Origin: Desulfuromonadaceae bacterium
GTDB taxonomy: Bacteria; Desulfobacterota; Desulfuromonadia; Geobacterales; Pseudopelobacteraceae
Length of the DNA stretch: 12,623 nt
Reading direction: 5' to 3'
Assembly (NCBI GenBank): GCA_028686145.1
Contig: JAQUCQ010000055.1
Location: 1 to 12,623, forward strand
Under the pieces are notes generated by a model. It had not been told where the DNA came from. It did not search any database and was given only the letters and a program-made list of their open reading frames with translations. The first letter of the stretch is position 1. Each line of letters starts with the position of its first letter. Below, piece by piece: positions 1 to 6,904 of this stretch. The position numbers were made by a program, and so were the translations under genes.

Positions 1-1
1 C

Positions 2-1726
2 TATCTGCTGGTGGAACCGGCCGATCCGTTGGTGGAGGCGGCCCGGCTGGCGCTGGAACTGGGACTCCCCCTGCATTTTATCGATGTGGATAGTGACGGC
101 TACCCGCGTCACCATGAGCAGCTCCCCGATTCCTACAGCATCTGCCGCATCGGTCTGGAGGCGTATTACCACGCCTACTGTGGCGCTTGTTCCGGGCAGC
201 CTCCCTGTCGGGAGGATCGGCTGCGTGAGCAGGGAATGGCCTATCGCCTGCAGCGTCTGGCCCAAACGCATGAACGGATTCTGTTCGTCTGCGGCATGGC
301 CCACCTGGAGCGGATCAAGGAACTTTACGCGTTGCCGCAGGCGGCACCGCTCGAGCGTGTTCGGCGCGACGGTGTCACTCTCTTTAACCTGCATCCCGAC
401 TCCTGCCGCGAGATCCTGGCTGAGTTTCCGTTCTTGTCGGCGGTCTATGAATTGCGGCGTGGCCCGCTCCCGGAAGAACCGCTTGAAAACGGTGCCGGAC
501 TGCGCAAGCGCTTTCACGCCCAGGAGCTGATCAAAGGTGGCAGGGAACAGGTCTCCGAAAAACAGCTGATGGAAAACGCCATCCGCCGTACGGCCCGCCA
601 TCTCGGCCGGGAAACGACCTTCCTTGATCGGCAGCGGGTGATCTACCATCTTTTCAGCGAGGCGGCGCGTCACTATCGTCAGGAGACCGGCGAAACGCTG
701 CACCTCTGGCAGAAACGGGCCTTTTTTCGTTTCGCCCGCAACTACGCCCTGCAGGGGGGGATGTTGCTGCCGGACCTCTTTCAGCTTTTATCGGTGGCGC
801 GTGGCTGCATTGATGATAACTTCGCCCACGCCTTTTGTCGTCTCGCCACTTCCTACCCTTGGCAGACGGAGAACAGCGACCTGGCCACTCTCACTCTCTC
901 GCCGGAGGATATCTGGGGCGGCAGCCGTCGCATCCGTTTCCGTCCCCGCCAAAAACGGAGCAAGGGGCTTTCGCAGCTGGGGCTGCTCAAACGGAAACGG
1001 GAGGTGCGCCCGGGTGAATGGCTGGAGGGCTTTGACGATCCTTCAGTCTGCTCGTATCCACCGGAGGATATTGCTATCGAGGAGTACGGCCGTTTTCTCA
1101 AGCGCAAGGGATGCATGCAGCTTTCCGACGAACAATGCCGCACGGAAAAATTCAGCAGCTCACTGTTGGACGGCATAGATATGCGCGAAACGCTGCGCAA
1201 TATTCATGAAGGGGCGATCTACGTCAGGGAACAGCAGCGGGTCACGGGAGGAGTAGGGTGTCTGGTGGTGATCTTCGATGAGGATCGGCGCAGCGAGCGT
1301 TATCCGTACTGCATGACCTGGTTGGGGGAGCACGAACAGGAATCGGACATGGCCTTCTACGCCACCGATCCTTCGGAAAACATCGTCGGACCGGGAATCT
1401 GCCGCTGCGAGTATGGCGGCTTCATGCTTTCCTATCCGCCCCGCCGCGTTATGGATGTCTGGCACGATCCGGATTACCACATGGCGGCATCCAAGTCTGA
1501 GGTGTTGCTGCTGGCGGCTCTCGACTATTCGATCGAAAAGCATGTGGTTTACGTGGCCGCCCGGCCGCCGCGCAGCATTTTCAAGCAAATGGCCGCCCGT
1601 CGCGACCGGAAGATTGTCTATATTCCGCTCGGGTCACTCTCTCCGCATAAACTCAAACAGCTGCGCATACTGCATATGCTTTCGGGCAAAGACAAACGGG
1701 ACATGGCACAGGAATATATCTGGTGA
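2..1726 (+). CDS. 5'-truncated TraB/ChaN-like protein with unknown C-terminal half
   Basis: The reading frame is open from the window edge (tat ctg ctg gtg gaa, YLLVE), so the true start lies upstream and the GTG at 11 is probably internal. Counting from that GTG, the N-terminal part reads like the TraB/PrgY/ChaN (Tiki) superfamily: a strand LPLHFIDVD (residues 19-27), a helix REQGMAYRLQRL (72-83), and a strand ending in the GxxH motif CGMAH (94-98, G95 and His98), typical of these metalloprotease-like folds. A cysteine group CGACSGQPPC lies at 57-66. The remaining ~400 residues are soluble, rich in Arg/Lys in places, and not recognised. They end in DMAQEYIW. No signal peptide or membrane segment is visible in this portion. 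The gene is clearly GC-rich, unlike the AT-rich DNA just downstream. Family membership is an inference from motifs, and no function is assigned. Confidence 0.6.
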   Translation, partial: YLLVEPADPLVEAARLALELGLPLHFIDVDSDGYPRHHEQLPDSYSICRIGLEAYYHAYCGACSGQPPCREDRLREQGMAYRLQRLAQTHERILFVCGMAHLERIKELYALPQAAPLERVRRDGVTLFNLHPDSCREILAEFPFLSAVYELRRGPLPEEPLENGAGLRKRFHAQELIKGGREQVSEKQLMENAIRRTARHLGRETTFLDRQRVIYHLFSEAARHYRQETGETLHLWQKRAFFRFARNYALQGGMLLPDLFQLLSVARGCIDDNFAHAFCRLATSYPWQTENSDLATLTLSPEDIWGGSRRIRFRPRQKRSKGLSQLGLLKRKREVRPGEWLEGFDDPSVCSYPPEDIAIEEYGRFLKRKGCMQLSDEQCRTEKFSSSLLDGIDMRETLRNIHEGAIYVREQQRVTGGVGCLVVIFDEDRRSERYPYCMTWLGEHEQESDMAFYATDPSENIVGPGICRCEYGGFMLSYPPRRVMDVWHDPDYHMAASKSEVLLLAALDYSIEKHVVYVAARPPRSIFKQMAARRDRKIVYIPLGSLSPHKLKQLRILHMLSGKDKRDMAQEYIW

Positions 1727-1842
1727 AAGTTTGTGTGGTGGTTTTATTGTAGCCTGATTGGATCATCTGACGAGTCTATTGCACATGGATAGTGTTTGCT
1801 TTGGAAACCGCTCAATAGTATGAGGCCTGCTATAGATTTAAT
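1727..1842. other. short convergent intergenic gap
   Basis: This 116-base gap separates two convergent reading frames. I see no clear GC-rich hairpin with a T-run for either side. The change from GC-rich to AT-rich sequence happens here. Confidence 0.5.
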
Positions 1843-3217
1843 TCAGAATTCATTTTGCACAAGTTTCATATTTTCTTGTTTTGCCTTCACGACAGAAGCA
1901 GTTGCGGTAAATATGGCTTTCCTGTGCAGACTGTTGTTGTTTACCGCAACATGACCGCGTAATTCCTGGCCACTGGCACTGTCTTCACGTATTTTTACAT
2001 CCATATCTATGTGCGCCAGTTTGCCAATACCGACGTGATCAACCGCGAAGACGAGCGTACCGTCCGGTTCCTGAATGAAGGGGACTTCTGTGGAACCCTG
2101 AAATTCAATCTGGGGCGGTAGCTGGAGCCGAACGGATAAATTCCGGGCAGGCAATGAACCTGCATTGATAAGCGTTATGCGGTATTGAAGTTCTTCTCCC
2201 GGAGTGACCTTTTGTTTAGATAATTTTGCTACAGCACGTACGAATGGTGCTGAACTTATAACAACAGCCTCTTTCTGGAAACTGATATCATTGAATGTGG
2301 TTGAAACGGCTTTTATCAAAATGATGGAACGAAGACCATCAACCATTTCTGCCGGCATTGTGAATAAAACAGTTCCCCTGAATGTTTCACCTGCAGCGAG
2401 GTGAAGGCGGGTTACATTTTCGTCAGGTTTAGATGCACGAGTAAGAATGGCATGGTATTCTTTTGGTGCAGCCACTGTCAGTAAAAACTCTTCACTGCTT
2501 TTCCCTTTGTTGGAAATTTCAAACGGCACTCTGCCATTGCTTTCGACGGAAACAGGCACGGTATCTTCATGTAGCGTGATTACGGCATTTATGTTTTGCC
2601 GGGCCTCTTTTTCAGCCAGTCTGCGTTTCGTCTCATCCGGCTTGTCCCCACTATTGAAGTCGACCGGCCGACCCTGTCCGGTCTCTTGTTGAGTCGCGCG
2701 TTCCGTGAGAGTGACAATCGTTATCGCCCGCCGGTTCTTTGGCCTTCCTGCAATCATGTTATTATCGGCTATTGGCCGTAATGGCCCGTAGCCCACTGTG
2801 GAGATACGGTCGGCATTGACGCCTAATTTTTCCAGGATTTTTTGTACGCTTTGCGCCCGTTGTTTCGAAAGCATCATGTTATGACTCAATTTTCCGGCTG
2901 AATCGGTATGCCCTTCAATCAGTACCGAGGCATCGGCTGAGTTCCTTATGATATCTGCTAGTTGCTTGAGCTCTGTGTAGTATTTGGGTTTTATATCTGA
3001 ACAGTTGACATCGAATTCAACAGTCAGCTTCCTGACTTCTTTCCTTGCCGAAGTAATAGCTTATGCCGATACCGACTTCAAAATTGTTGCGGGTACTGTC
3101 GTTATTAGAGATAAGAAGGTATCGTACATCCGCTCTTACCGCCAGGTAATCTTCCAGAAAATATTTCAAGCCCGCGCCATATAACAACCGCACGGTGACT
3201 TCAACTTTAAACACTCT
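1843..3217 (-). pseudogene. 5'-truncated, frameshifted OmpA-family outer-membrane protein with Ig-like tail
   Basis: Two minus-strand frames together encode one OmpA-like protein. The upstream frame (3217 down to 3041) gives the last strands of an outer-membrane barrel, including AGLKYFLEDYLAVRADVRYL and a final strand GIGISYYFGKE. The downstream frame continues with RKLTVEFDVN and a canonical OmpA peptidoglycan-binding domain (IEGHTDSAG, LSKQRAQSV, GYGPLRPIA, GRPKNRRA), then about 270 residues of Ig/DUF11-like repeats (VTPGEELQYRITLINAG). Removing one A from the AAA run at 3040-3042 would join the frames as YYFGKEEVRKLTVEF, a natural linker. Upstream of 3217 there is a stop (3218-3220) and no barrel or signal-peptide coding, so most of the barrel is missing. 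The TTG at 2889 that opens the long 348-residue frame lies inside the OmpA domain and is not a credible start. The long intact tail suggests recent inactivation, or sequence errors. An intact protein would anchor the outer membrane to peptidoglycan. Confidence 0.75.
3037..3042 (-). other. frameshift site in OmpA-like gene
   Basis: On the minus strand the sequence GGAAAGAAGTC carries one base more than needed to keep the barrel and OmpA domain in frame. The barrel frame runs on to a stop at 3017-3019. The OmpA frame upstream of here meets a stop at 3061-3063. Deleting one A restores a continuous protein. Confidence 0.7.
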
Positions 3218-3340
3218 TCATATTGGTAAATTGGGGAGCTCTCCATTTATTTGATTGCACAGGCCGACGTGTCACTATATTTTATCGCTTCGCAAGCAAT
3301 GTTACGTATGAAAGCCGAAATTCGTGCTGGAATTCCTGAG

Positions 3341-3357
3341 AGGAGTAAATCAAGATG
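3341..3357 (+). promoter_or_regulatory. ribosome binding site of the transporter gene
   Basis: AGGAG at 3341-3345 lies nine bases before the ATG at 3355 and supports this start. Upstream, TTGCAC (3255-3260) and TATTTT (3278-3283) are 17 bases apart, but they match the sigma-70 consensus too poorly to call a promoter. Confidence 0.6.
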
Positions 3358-4224
3358 CACATAAATGCTTATATTCAGGCTCTTCTTGCTATTCTCTTGT
3401 GGAGTGTACTTGCTTTTCTGGGACTGCAACTGTCAAAGATGCCGCCATTTTTGCTGGTAGGCACAGCATTGTTGATTGGCGCTGCGTGCAGCATCCATAA
3501 AATATCCCAGTGGCGGGTTTCTTTTGATGCTTTGCTGCTGGGAATTTACGGGTTGTTTGGTTTTTATTTCTGCCTCTTTTTTGCATTAAGGAATGCACCA
3601 CCTGTGGAAGCCAACCTGATTAATTATTTATGGCCTCTTTTTATCGTGATTTTGTCTCCGCTTTTTTTGCGTGCATATTCTTTGAGATTAAATCACATTC
3701 TTGCGGCATTTACCGGATTGGCCGGCGCCGCTTTGATTGTCACTGGTGGCCGATTCAATTTTAATTCCGACTACCTGTTCGGTTATGCACTCGCGGCATT
3801 ATCAGCTTTTATCTGGGCAAGCTATTCGCTCATGGTCAAACGAATTAAACCTTTTCCTAATGCTTCAATTGGACTGTTCTGCTTTTGTTCAGGAATTCTT
3901 TCTCTCTTCATGCATTTTTTACTGGAAAAAGAATATGTTTTTGCCTCTGGCGATTACCTGATGGTGCTGCTGTTAGGCCTAGGTCCGATGGGCGCGGCTT
4001 TTTACCTGTGGAATTCTGCTCTTAAAAATGGTGACCCGCGGATTATAGGGTCACTTGCGTATCTCACTCCCATGTTGTCAACAATAATTCTCATACTAAC
4101 CGGTAACGGCTCATTCTCATTTGTTACCCTCATCGCAATGGTGCTAATAATCGGTGGCGCTGCCATAGGCTCAATTTCTGCAGTACGGCCCATTTCTCGT
4201 GAATTTGTTGAACAGCCACGATAG
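3355..4224 (+). CDS. EamA/DMT-superfamily transporter
   Basis: This is a 289-residue, highly hydrophobic protein with about ten predicted membrane segments, arranged as two EamA-type halves (roughly residues 5-135 and 142-275). The first half has the hallmark stretch APPVEANLINYLWPLFIVIL (78-97). The second has AALSAFIWASYSLMVKRI and, near the end, DPRIIGSLAYLTPMLSTIIL. Size and organisation fit drug/metabolite transporters such as the YddG-type exporters, which move amino acids or other small metabolites across the inner membrane. The substrate cannot be read from sequence. A good ribosome site supports the ATG. The gene stands alone: it diverges from the damaged OmpA gene and is 363 bases from the corrinoid operon. 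Its AT-rich composition matches its immediate flanks and differs from the first gene of the window, so acquisition by transfer is possible. Confidence 0.88.
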   Translation: MHINAYIQALLAILLWSVLAFLGLQLSKMPPFLLVGTALLIGAACSIHKISQWRVSFDALLLGIYGLFGFYFCLFFALRNAPPVEANLINYLWPLFIVILSPLFLRAYSLRLNHILAAFTGLAGAALIVTGGRFNFNSDYLFGYALAALSAFIWASYSLMVKRIKPFPNASIGLFCFCSGILSLFMHFLLEKEYVFASGDYLMVLLLGLGPMGAAFYLWNSALKNGDPRIIGSLAYLTPMLSTIILILTGNGSFSFVTLIAMVLIIGGAAIGSISAVRPISREFVEQPR

Positions 4225-4387
4225 GGCTGACTTGCCCACCAGCTCTTTATTTGAGATAAGCTGACGCTTGGGTTTTGTCCCGAAGCGTTCATGCGGCTCT
4301 GCAAATGACGGGTTTCGTTTATTATGCCATCCAAAACGCTCATCTATAAAATTGAAATAATGTAACTTTACTATTGCAATAAACAAT

Positions 4388-4427
4388 TATAACGTTATAG
4401 TTGGATAATTATAATTTTATTTATAAT
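4388..4427 (+). promoter_or_regulatory. candidate promoter/operator of the corrinoid operon
   Basis: TATAAT occurs perfectly at 4410-4415 and 4422-4427. Candidate -35 elements are weak (TTATAA at 4387-4392, TTGGAT at 4401-4406). The same stretch contains the perfect palindrome TATAACGTTATA (4388-4399) and the inverted repeat ATTATAA-N6-TTATAAT (4408-4414 and 4421-4427), which could be protein-binding sites. In such AT-rich DNA these could arise by chance. Confidence 0.35.
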
Positions 4428-4513
4428 GGCTGTAACTACTTATTATTGATAATTTAATGGATGCCTTTCTGAGAAGTTCTTCCGTCAGTATCTGCACTTG
4501 ATTGAACCGCAAC

Positions 4514-4558
4514 AAAGCGGTGGAGTTGCTTTTACTTCAAGCCGCTTTATTATTTATT
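4514..4558 (+). terminator. terminator-like hairpin in the leader of the corrinoid operon
   Basis: AAAGCGG (4514-4520) pairs with CCGCTTT (4542-4548). Inside, GGAGT (4522-4526) can pair with ACTTC (4534-4538) with one G-U pair, around the loop TGCTTTT. The tail 4546-4558 is T-rich. It lies only about 15 bases before the ribosome site, so it could end transcription coming from the transporter gene or act as an attenuator for the operon. Confidence 0.4.
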
Positions 4559-4572
4559 CAGCATCCGAATAA

Positions 4573-4590
4573 TGAGGAGATGCTCCAATG
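4573..4590 (+). promoter_or_regulatory. ribosome binding site of the corrinoid protein gene
   Basis: A GAGGAG run at about 4574-4579 lies roughly eight bases before the ATG at 4588 and fixes the start of the first operon gene. Confidence 0.6.
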
Positions 4591-5256
4591 ATCCCACAAA
4601 TCTGGAGTGAAAAGTTACTGGCTACCATGATCAATGCTGATCGTAATGGAGCAGCAGAACTTATTGACCAGGCACTCGCTGAAGGAGTGGAGCCATGGCA
4701 GGTGATTGCCGACATCCTCGATCCCGCCATAGTCCAACTTGGGTGCTTGTGGGAAGAAGAGACCATGTCGTTGGCACAGAGCTTTGTTGCCTCGAAGATT
4801 GCAGAAGATGCTCTGTTGCGCTGCATCCCTGAGAAATCAGACACTGCTCACACCAAAGGTGCGGTCGTGATTGGCAATATTGAGGATGACTTTCACAGTC
4901 TTGGACGCAAAACAGTCGGACTGTTCCTTTCCGCTGCAGGCTGGGATGTGTATGATCTCGGCAATGATGTACCAGCTGAGGAACTCCTTGAAAAAGCGCT
5001 TGAGGTAAACGCCAGCGTGATTGGCGCTTCGGCCATGATGCAGACGACTGCATTGAACATCCGCAAATTGCGCCAGCTTATTGATGACCGTGGCCTGACT
5101 GGCCGGATTAAACTGGCGGTTGGCGGTGCCGTATTTAACTGGCGACCGGACCTGGTGGCAGAAGTTGGCGGTGACGGCACGGTCCGGAACGCTGTCGGGG
5201 CTGACGAACTTTTCATGCACCTGCAGACTGAAGCACAGAGGGAGGCAACACCATAA
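4588..5256 (+). CDS. corrinoid (B12-binding) protein of a methyltransferase system
   Basis: This is a 222-residue protein, the usual size for MtaC/MtbC/MttC-type corrinoid proteins. Residues 1-85 form the helical cap domain (WEEETMSLAQSFVASKIAED at 55-74). Residues 90-215 form the Rossmann-like B12-binding domain. The lower-ligand motif DxHxxG is present as DFHSLG (101-106, ligand His103), inside GNIEDDFHSLGR. It is followed by GASAM (146-150) and VGGAVF (178-183), which line the nucleotide loop of cobalamin in this family. Such proteins carry a methyl group on cobalt between a substrate-specific methyltransferase and an acceptor methyltransferase in the cytoplasm. It is the first gene of a four-gene operon, and its stop codon lies at the suspected start of the next gene. 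No reductive activase (RamA-like) gene is in the window. The methyl donor is unknown. Confidence 0.93.
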   Translation: MIPQIWSEKLLATMINADRNGAAELIDQALAEGVEPWQVIADILDPAIVQLGCLWEEETMSLAQSFVASKIAEDALLRCIPEKSDTAHTKGAVVIGNIEDDFHSLGRKTVGLFLSAAGWDVYDLGNDVPAEELLEKALEVNASVIGASAMMQTTALNIRKLRQLIDDRGLTGRIKLAVGGAVFNWRPDLVAEVGGDGTVRNAVGADELFMHLQTEAQREATP

Positions 5257-5276
5257 ACTCATTTCAGCGTGTCATG
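5238..5276 (+). promoter_or_regulatory. Shine-Dalgarno pointing to a non-canonical ATA start of the URO-D gene
   Basis: GAGGGAGG at 5238-5245 lies seven bases before an in-frame ATA at 5253. That ATA overlaps the TAA stop of the corrinoid gene as ATAA. The first in-frame ATG is at 5274, about 28 bases from the Shine-Dalgarno, with no ribosome site of its own. Codons from 5256 on read NSFQRVMNTLGGLPVDRLPV, which matches the usual N-terminal helix of URO-D methyltransferases. A G at 5255 would give an ATGA stop-start overlap like the one at the next gene junction. Confidence 0.55.
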
Positions 5277-6287
5277 AATACTCTTGGAGGCCTCCCAGTG
5301 GACCGTCTGCCGGTTTTTGCAGTATTGGGTGCCTATGGTGGGAAGCTGACCAATACCGATCTGCGGACTCTGTTCAGTGACGCCTCTGCCTACGTAGCCG
5401 GTCAAAAGGCTGTACAGGATACTTTCGGCTTTGATCTTGTGTTGTCCGCGTTTGATTACAGCGTGATTGCCGAGGCCTTCGGCGGGGAAGTGGCCTGGTC
5501 TGCCGACCAGGTTCCCAACATGAGGCGCCCGGCTGTACGTAAGGCGGCTGATGCACTGTTGCTCCCGCTTCCGGATGTTATGAGCACCGGTCGTCTGCCG
5601 GTGGTGCTTGAGATAAACCGGCAGCTGGCCAAACGCTACAAGGAACAGGTGCCAATAATTAGCGTTCTGCCCGGCCCATGCATCCTGCCATCGCTGCTTG
5701 TCGGCATCGATCAATGGATGGAGGCGGTTCTGTTTGATCAGCAACTTGCCCAAAAACTGCTTGATTATACCGCTCCATTTTTTGTGTCGTGGGCAAACGC
5801 TTTGTTGGCTGAGGGAGCTGACTGTCTGGTGATTACCGAAGGCATGGCTACTGCATCGATCGCCCCGCGCGATATGTTTGCCAGCCAGTTTCTGCCGCAT
5901 CTCCGGAATATATTTGGCCAGATAAAGGGCTCTAAAGTTCTCAGCAGCACCGGCGGATGCATGAATCACGTCCTTGATTTGCTTCCCGGCCTGGATGGAT
6001 TGGTCGGGGTTATAACCGGGTCAAAGGACGATCTGACCGAGTCCCGGAAGCTGATCGGTCCTGATATGACCATTATCGGCGCTCTGGACAATCTGACCCT
6101 GCCGGCAGTTTCTGCTGATGCAGTGTATGAAATGAGTCTGGCGCAATTGCGTACTGCCGCACCCTCGGGCCGTTATATTCTGGCCAATGCCGGTGCGGAC
6201 ATTCCCCAGGCGACGCCTGCTGAAAATCTGCGTGCCATGCGTATCGCTGTCGCTGACTATTCGGCGGCAACCGGTAATTGTCCATGA
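5274..6287 (+). CDS. URO-D/MtaA-like corrinoid methyltransferase family protein lacking canonical zinc ligands
   Basis: This is a 337-residue protein from the ATG at 5274, or 344 from the suspected ATA start at 5253, which fits URO-D-type methyltransferases (MtaA, MtbA, CmuA). Visible family features are GGLPVDRLPVF near the N-terminus, PIISVLPGPCILPS (127-140), a long helix ending LLAEGADCLVITEG (177-190), SIAPRDMFASQFLPHL (195-210) and the final TPAENLRAM (314-322). In MtaA-type enzymes zinc is held by His-x-Cys (as in LHICGN) and a later Cys (APGCGI). Here the corresponding segments read VLSSTGGCMNH (222-232) and ILANAGADIP (302-311), so these ligands are missing, although Cys229 and His232 lie nearby. 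It follows a corrinoid gene and overlaps the next gene by ATGA, so it very probably works with the corrinoid protein. It might be the substrate-side methyltransferase, use another metal site, or be non-catalytic. True haem-pathway HemE is unlikely given context and sequence. Confidence 0.85.
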   Translation: MNTLGGLPVDRLPVFAVLGAYGGKLTNTDLRTLFSDASAYVAGQKAVQDTFGFDLVLSAFDYSVIAEAFGGEVAWSADQVPNMRRPAVRKAADALLLPLPDVMSTGRLPVVLEINRQLAKRYKEQVPIISVLPGPCILPSLLVGIDQWMEAVLFDQQLAQKLLDYTAPFFVSWANALLAEGADCLVITEGMATASIAPRDMFASQFLPHLRNIFGQIKGSKVLSSTGGCMNHVLDLLPGLDGLVGVITGSKDDLTESRKLIGPDMTIIGALDNLTLPAVSADAVYEMSLAQLRTAAPSGRYILANAGADIPQATPAENLRAMRIAVADYSAATGNCP

Positions 6288-6904
6288 ACTTTCACACGGT
6301 CTGGCTCAGTTGTGGCGTTGTACGGGCCGAAATGGAAGAGCTGCGCCGGCGCGGGTTGATCAACGGCGAGCTGCTGTTTCTTGATTCCATGTTGCATATG
6401 GACCCGCCTCGCTTGGAAGCGACGCTGACCGCTGTTCTGGAACAAAATACCGGCATGCCCGGGTGTCTGGTGCTGGTATATGGCGATTGTTCTGCACGGA
6501 TGCTTGACCTGGTACACCGCTTTCGGGTGGGGCGGGTTAATGTCATTAACTGCGCGCAACTGTTGCTCGGCCGTGACCGTTATCGTCAGTTGATGCTCGA
6601 AGAGGCCTTTATGGTCCTGCCGGAATGGGCACAACGCTGGGAACATATCATGAAGAGTGAGCTGGGGTTGACTAAAGCGGTGGCGCATGATCTGATGGGC
6701 GATAATCGCGGGGTTCTGGTTTATCTCGACAGTGGCCTTGTGCCGGTGCCGGAACAGTATCTGGTTGAATTTTCGGCTTACAGCGGACTTCCGTGGCGGG
6801 TTGAAACAGTGACTCTGGATTGTATGCTGGCAACACTGCTGGAAGCTCAGGTCGTGGCAAAAGCCTGGGCAGGGCAAGAGGCTGAGGTGCAATATGAAAA
6901 ATAA
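6284..6904 (+). CDS. DUF1638-family protein
   Basis: This is a 206-residue protein from the ATG at 6284, which overlaps the URO-D stop as ATGA. A TTG at 6278 is a poorer alternative. It resembles DUF1638, a family often found beside corrinoid proteins and methyltransferases in methanogens and anaerobic bacteria. Visible features are SCGVVRAEMEEL (9-20), LLFLDSMLHMDPPRLE (30-45), VLVYGDCSARML (63-74), NVINCAQLLLGRDRY (86-100) and the Trp-rich LPEWAQRWEHIM (112-123). Cys10, His38, Cys69 and Cys90 sit in motif positions that look conserved in the family and could bind a metal or cofactor; this is inference. There is no signal peptide or membrane segment. Its biochemical role is unknown. The last eleven bases overlap the kinase gene, implying coupled translation. 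Confidence 0.82.
   Translation: MNFHTVWLSCGVVRAEMEELRRRGLINGELLFLDSMLHMDPPRLEATLTAVLEQNTGMPGCLVLVYGDCSARMLDLVHRFRVGRVNVINCAQLLLGRDRYRQLMLEEAFMVLPEWAQRWEHIMKSELGLTKAVAHDLMGDNRGVLVYLDSGLVPVPEQYLVEFSAYSGLPWRVETVTLDCMLATLLEAQVVAKAWAGQEAEVQYEK

Larger units (their letters stand above)
4225..4587 (+). other. 363-base AT-rich intergenic region and operon leader
   Basis: I see no convincing gene here. A 71-codon minus-strand frame (4386 down to 4171) overlaps the 3' end of the transporter gene and has no recognised similarity. The second half is very AT-rich and holds two perfect TATAAT hexamers, a 12-bp palindrome and a spaced inverted repeat. A GC-containing hairpin with a T-rich tail follows, then the ribosome site of the corrinoid operon. 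I looked for B12-riboswitch features and did not see them. Confidence 0.6.

Noticed and set aside
2889..2889. TTG at 2889 as start of an intact 348-residue protein
   Set aside because: It falls inside the OmpA domain, just after IEGHTDSAGK. Clear homologous sequence continues upstream in the same frame, so it is not the natural start.
4171..4386. Minus-strand frame of 71 codons overlapping the end of the transporter gene
   Set aside because: No recognised family and no clear ribosome site. It overlaps a well-supported gene, so there is not enough evidence to call it.
4225..4587. Cobalamin riboswitch before the corrinoid operon
   Set aside because: Looked for because of the B12 context, but no B12-box-like conserved core or suitable multi-stem arrangement was visible in this AT-rich leader.
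5259..5969. Long antisense frame (236 codons) opposite the URO-D gene
   Set aside because: It is an antisense shadow of a clear protein-coding gene, with low-complexity composition and no family features.
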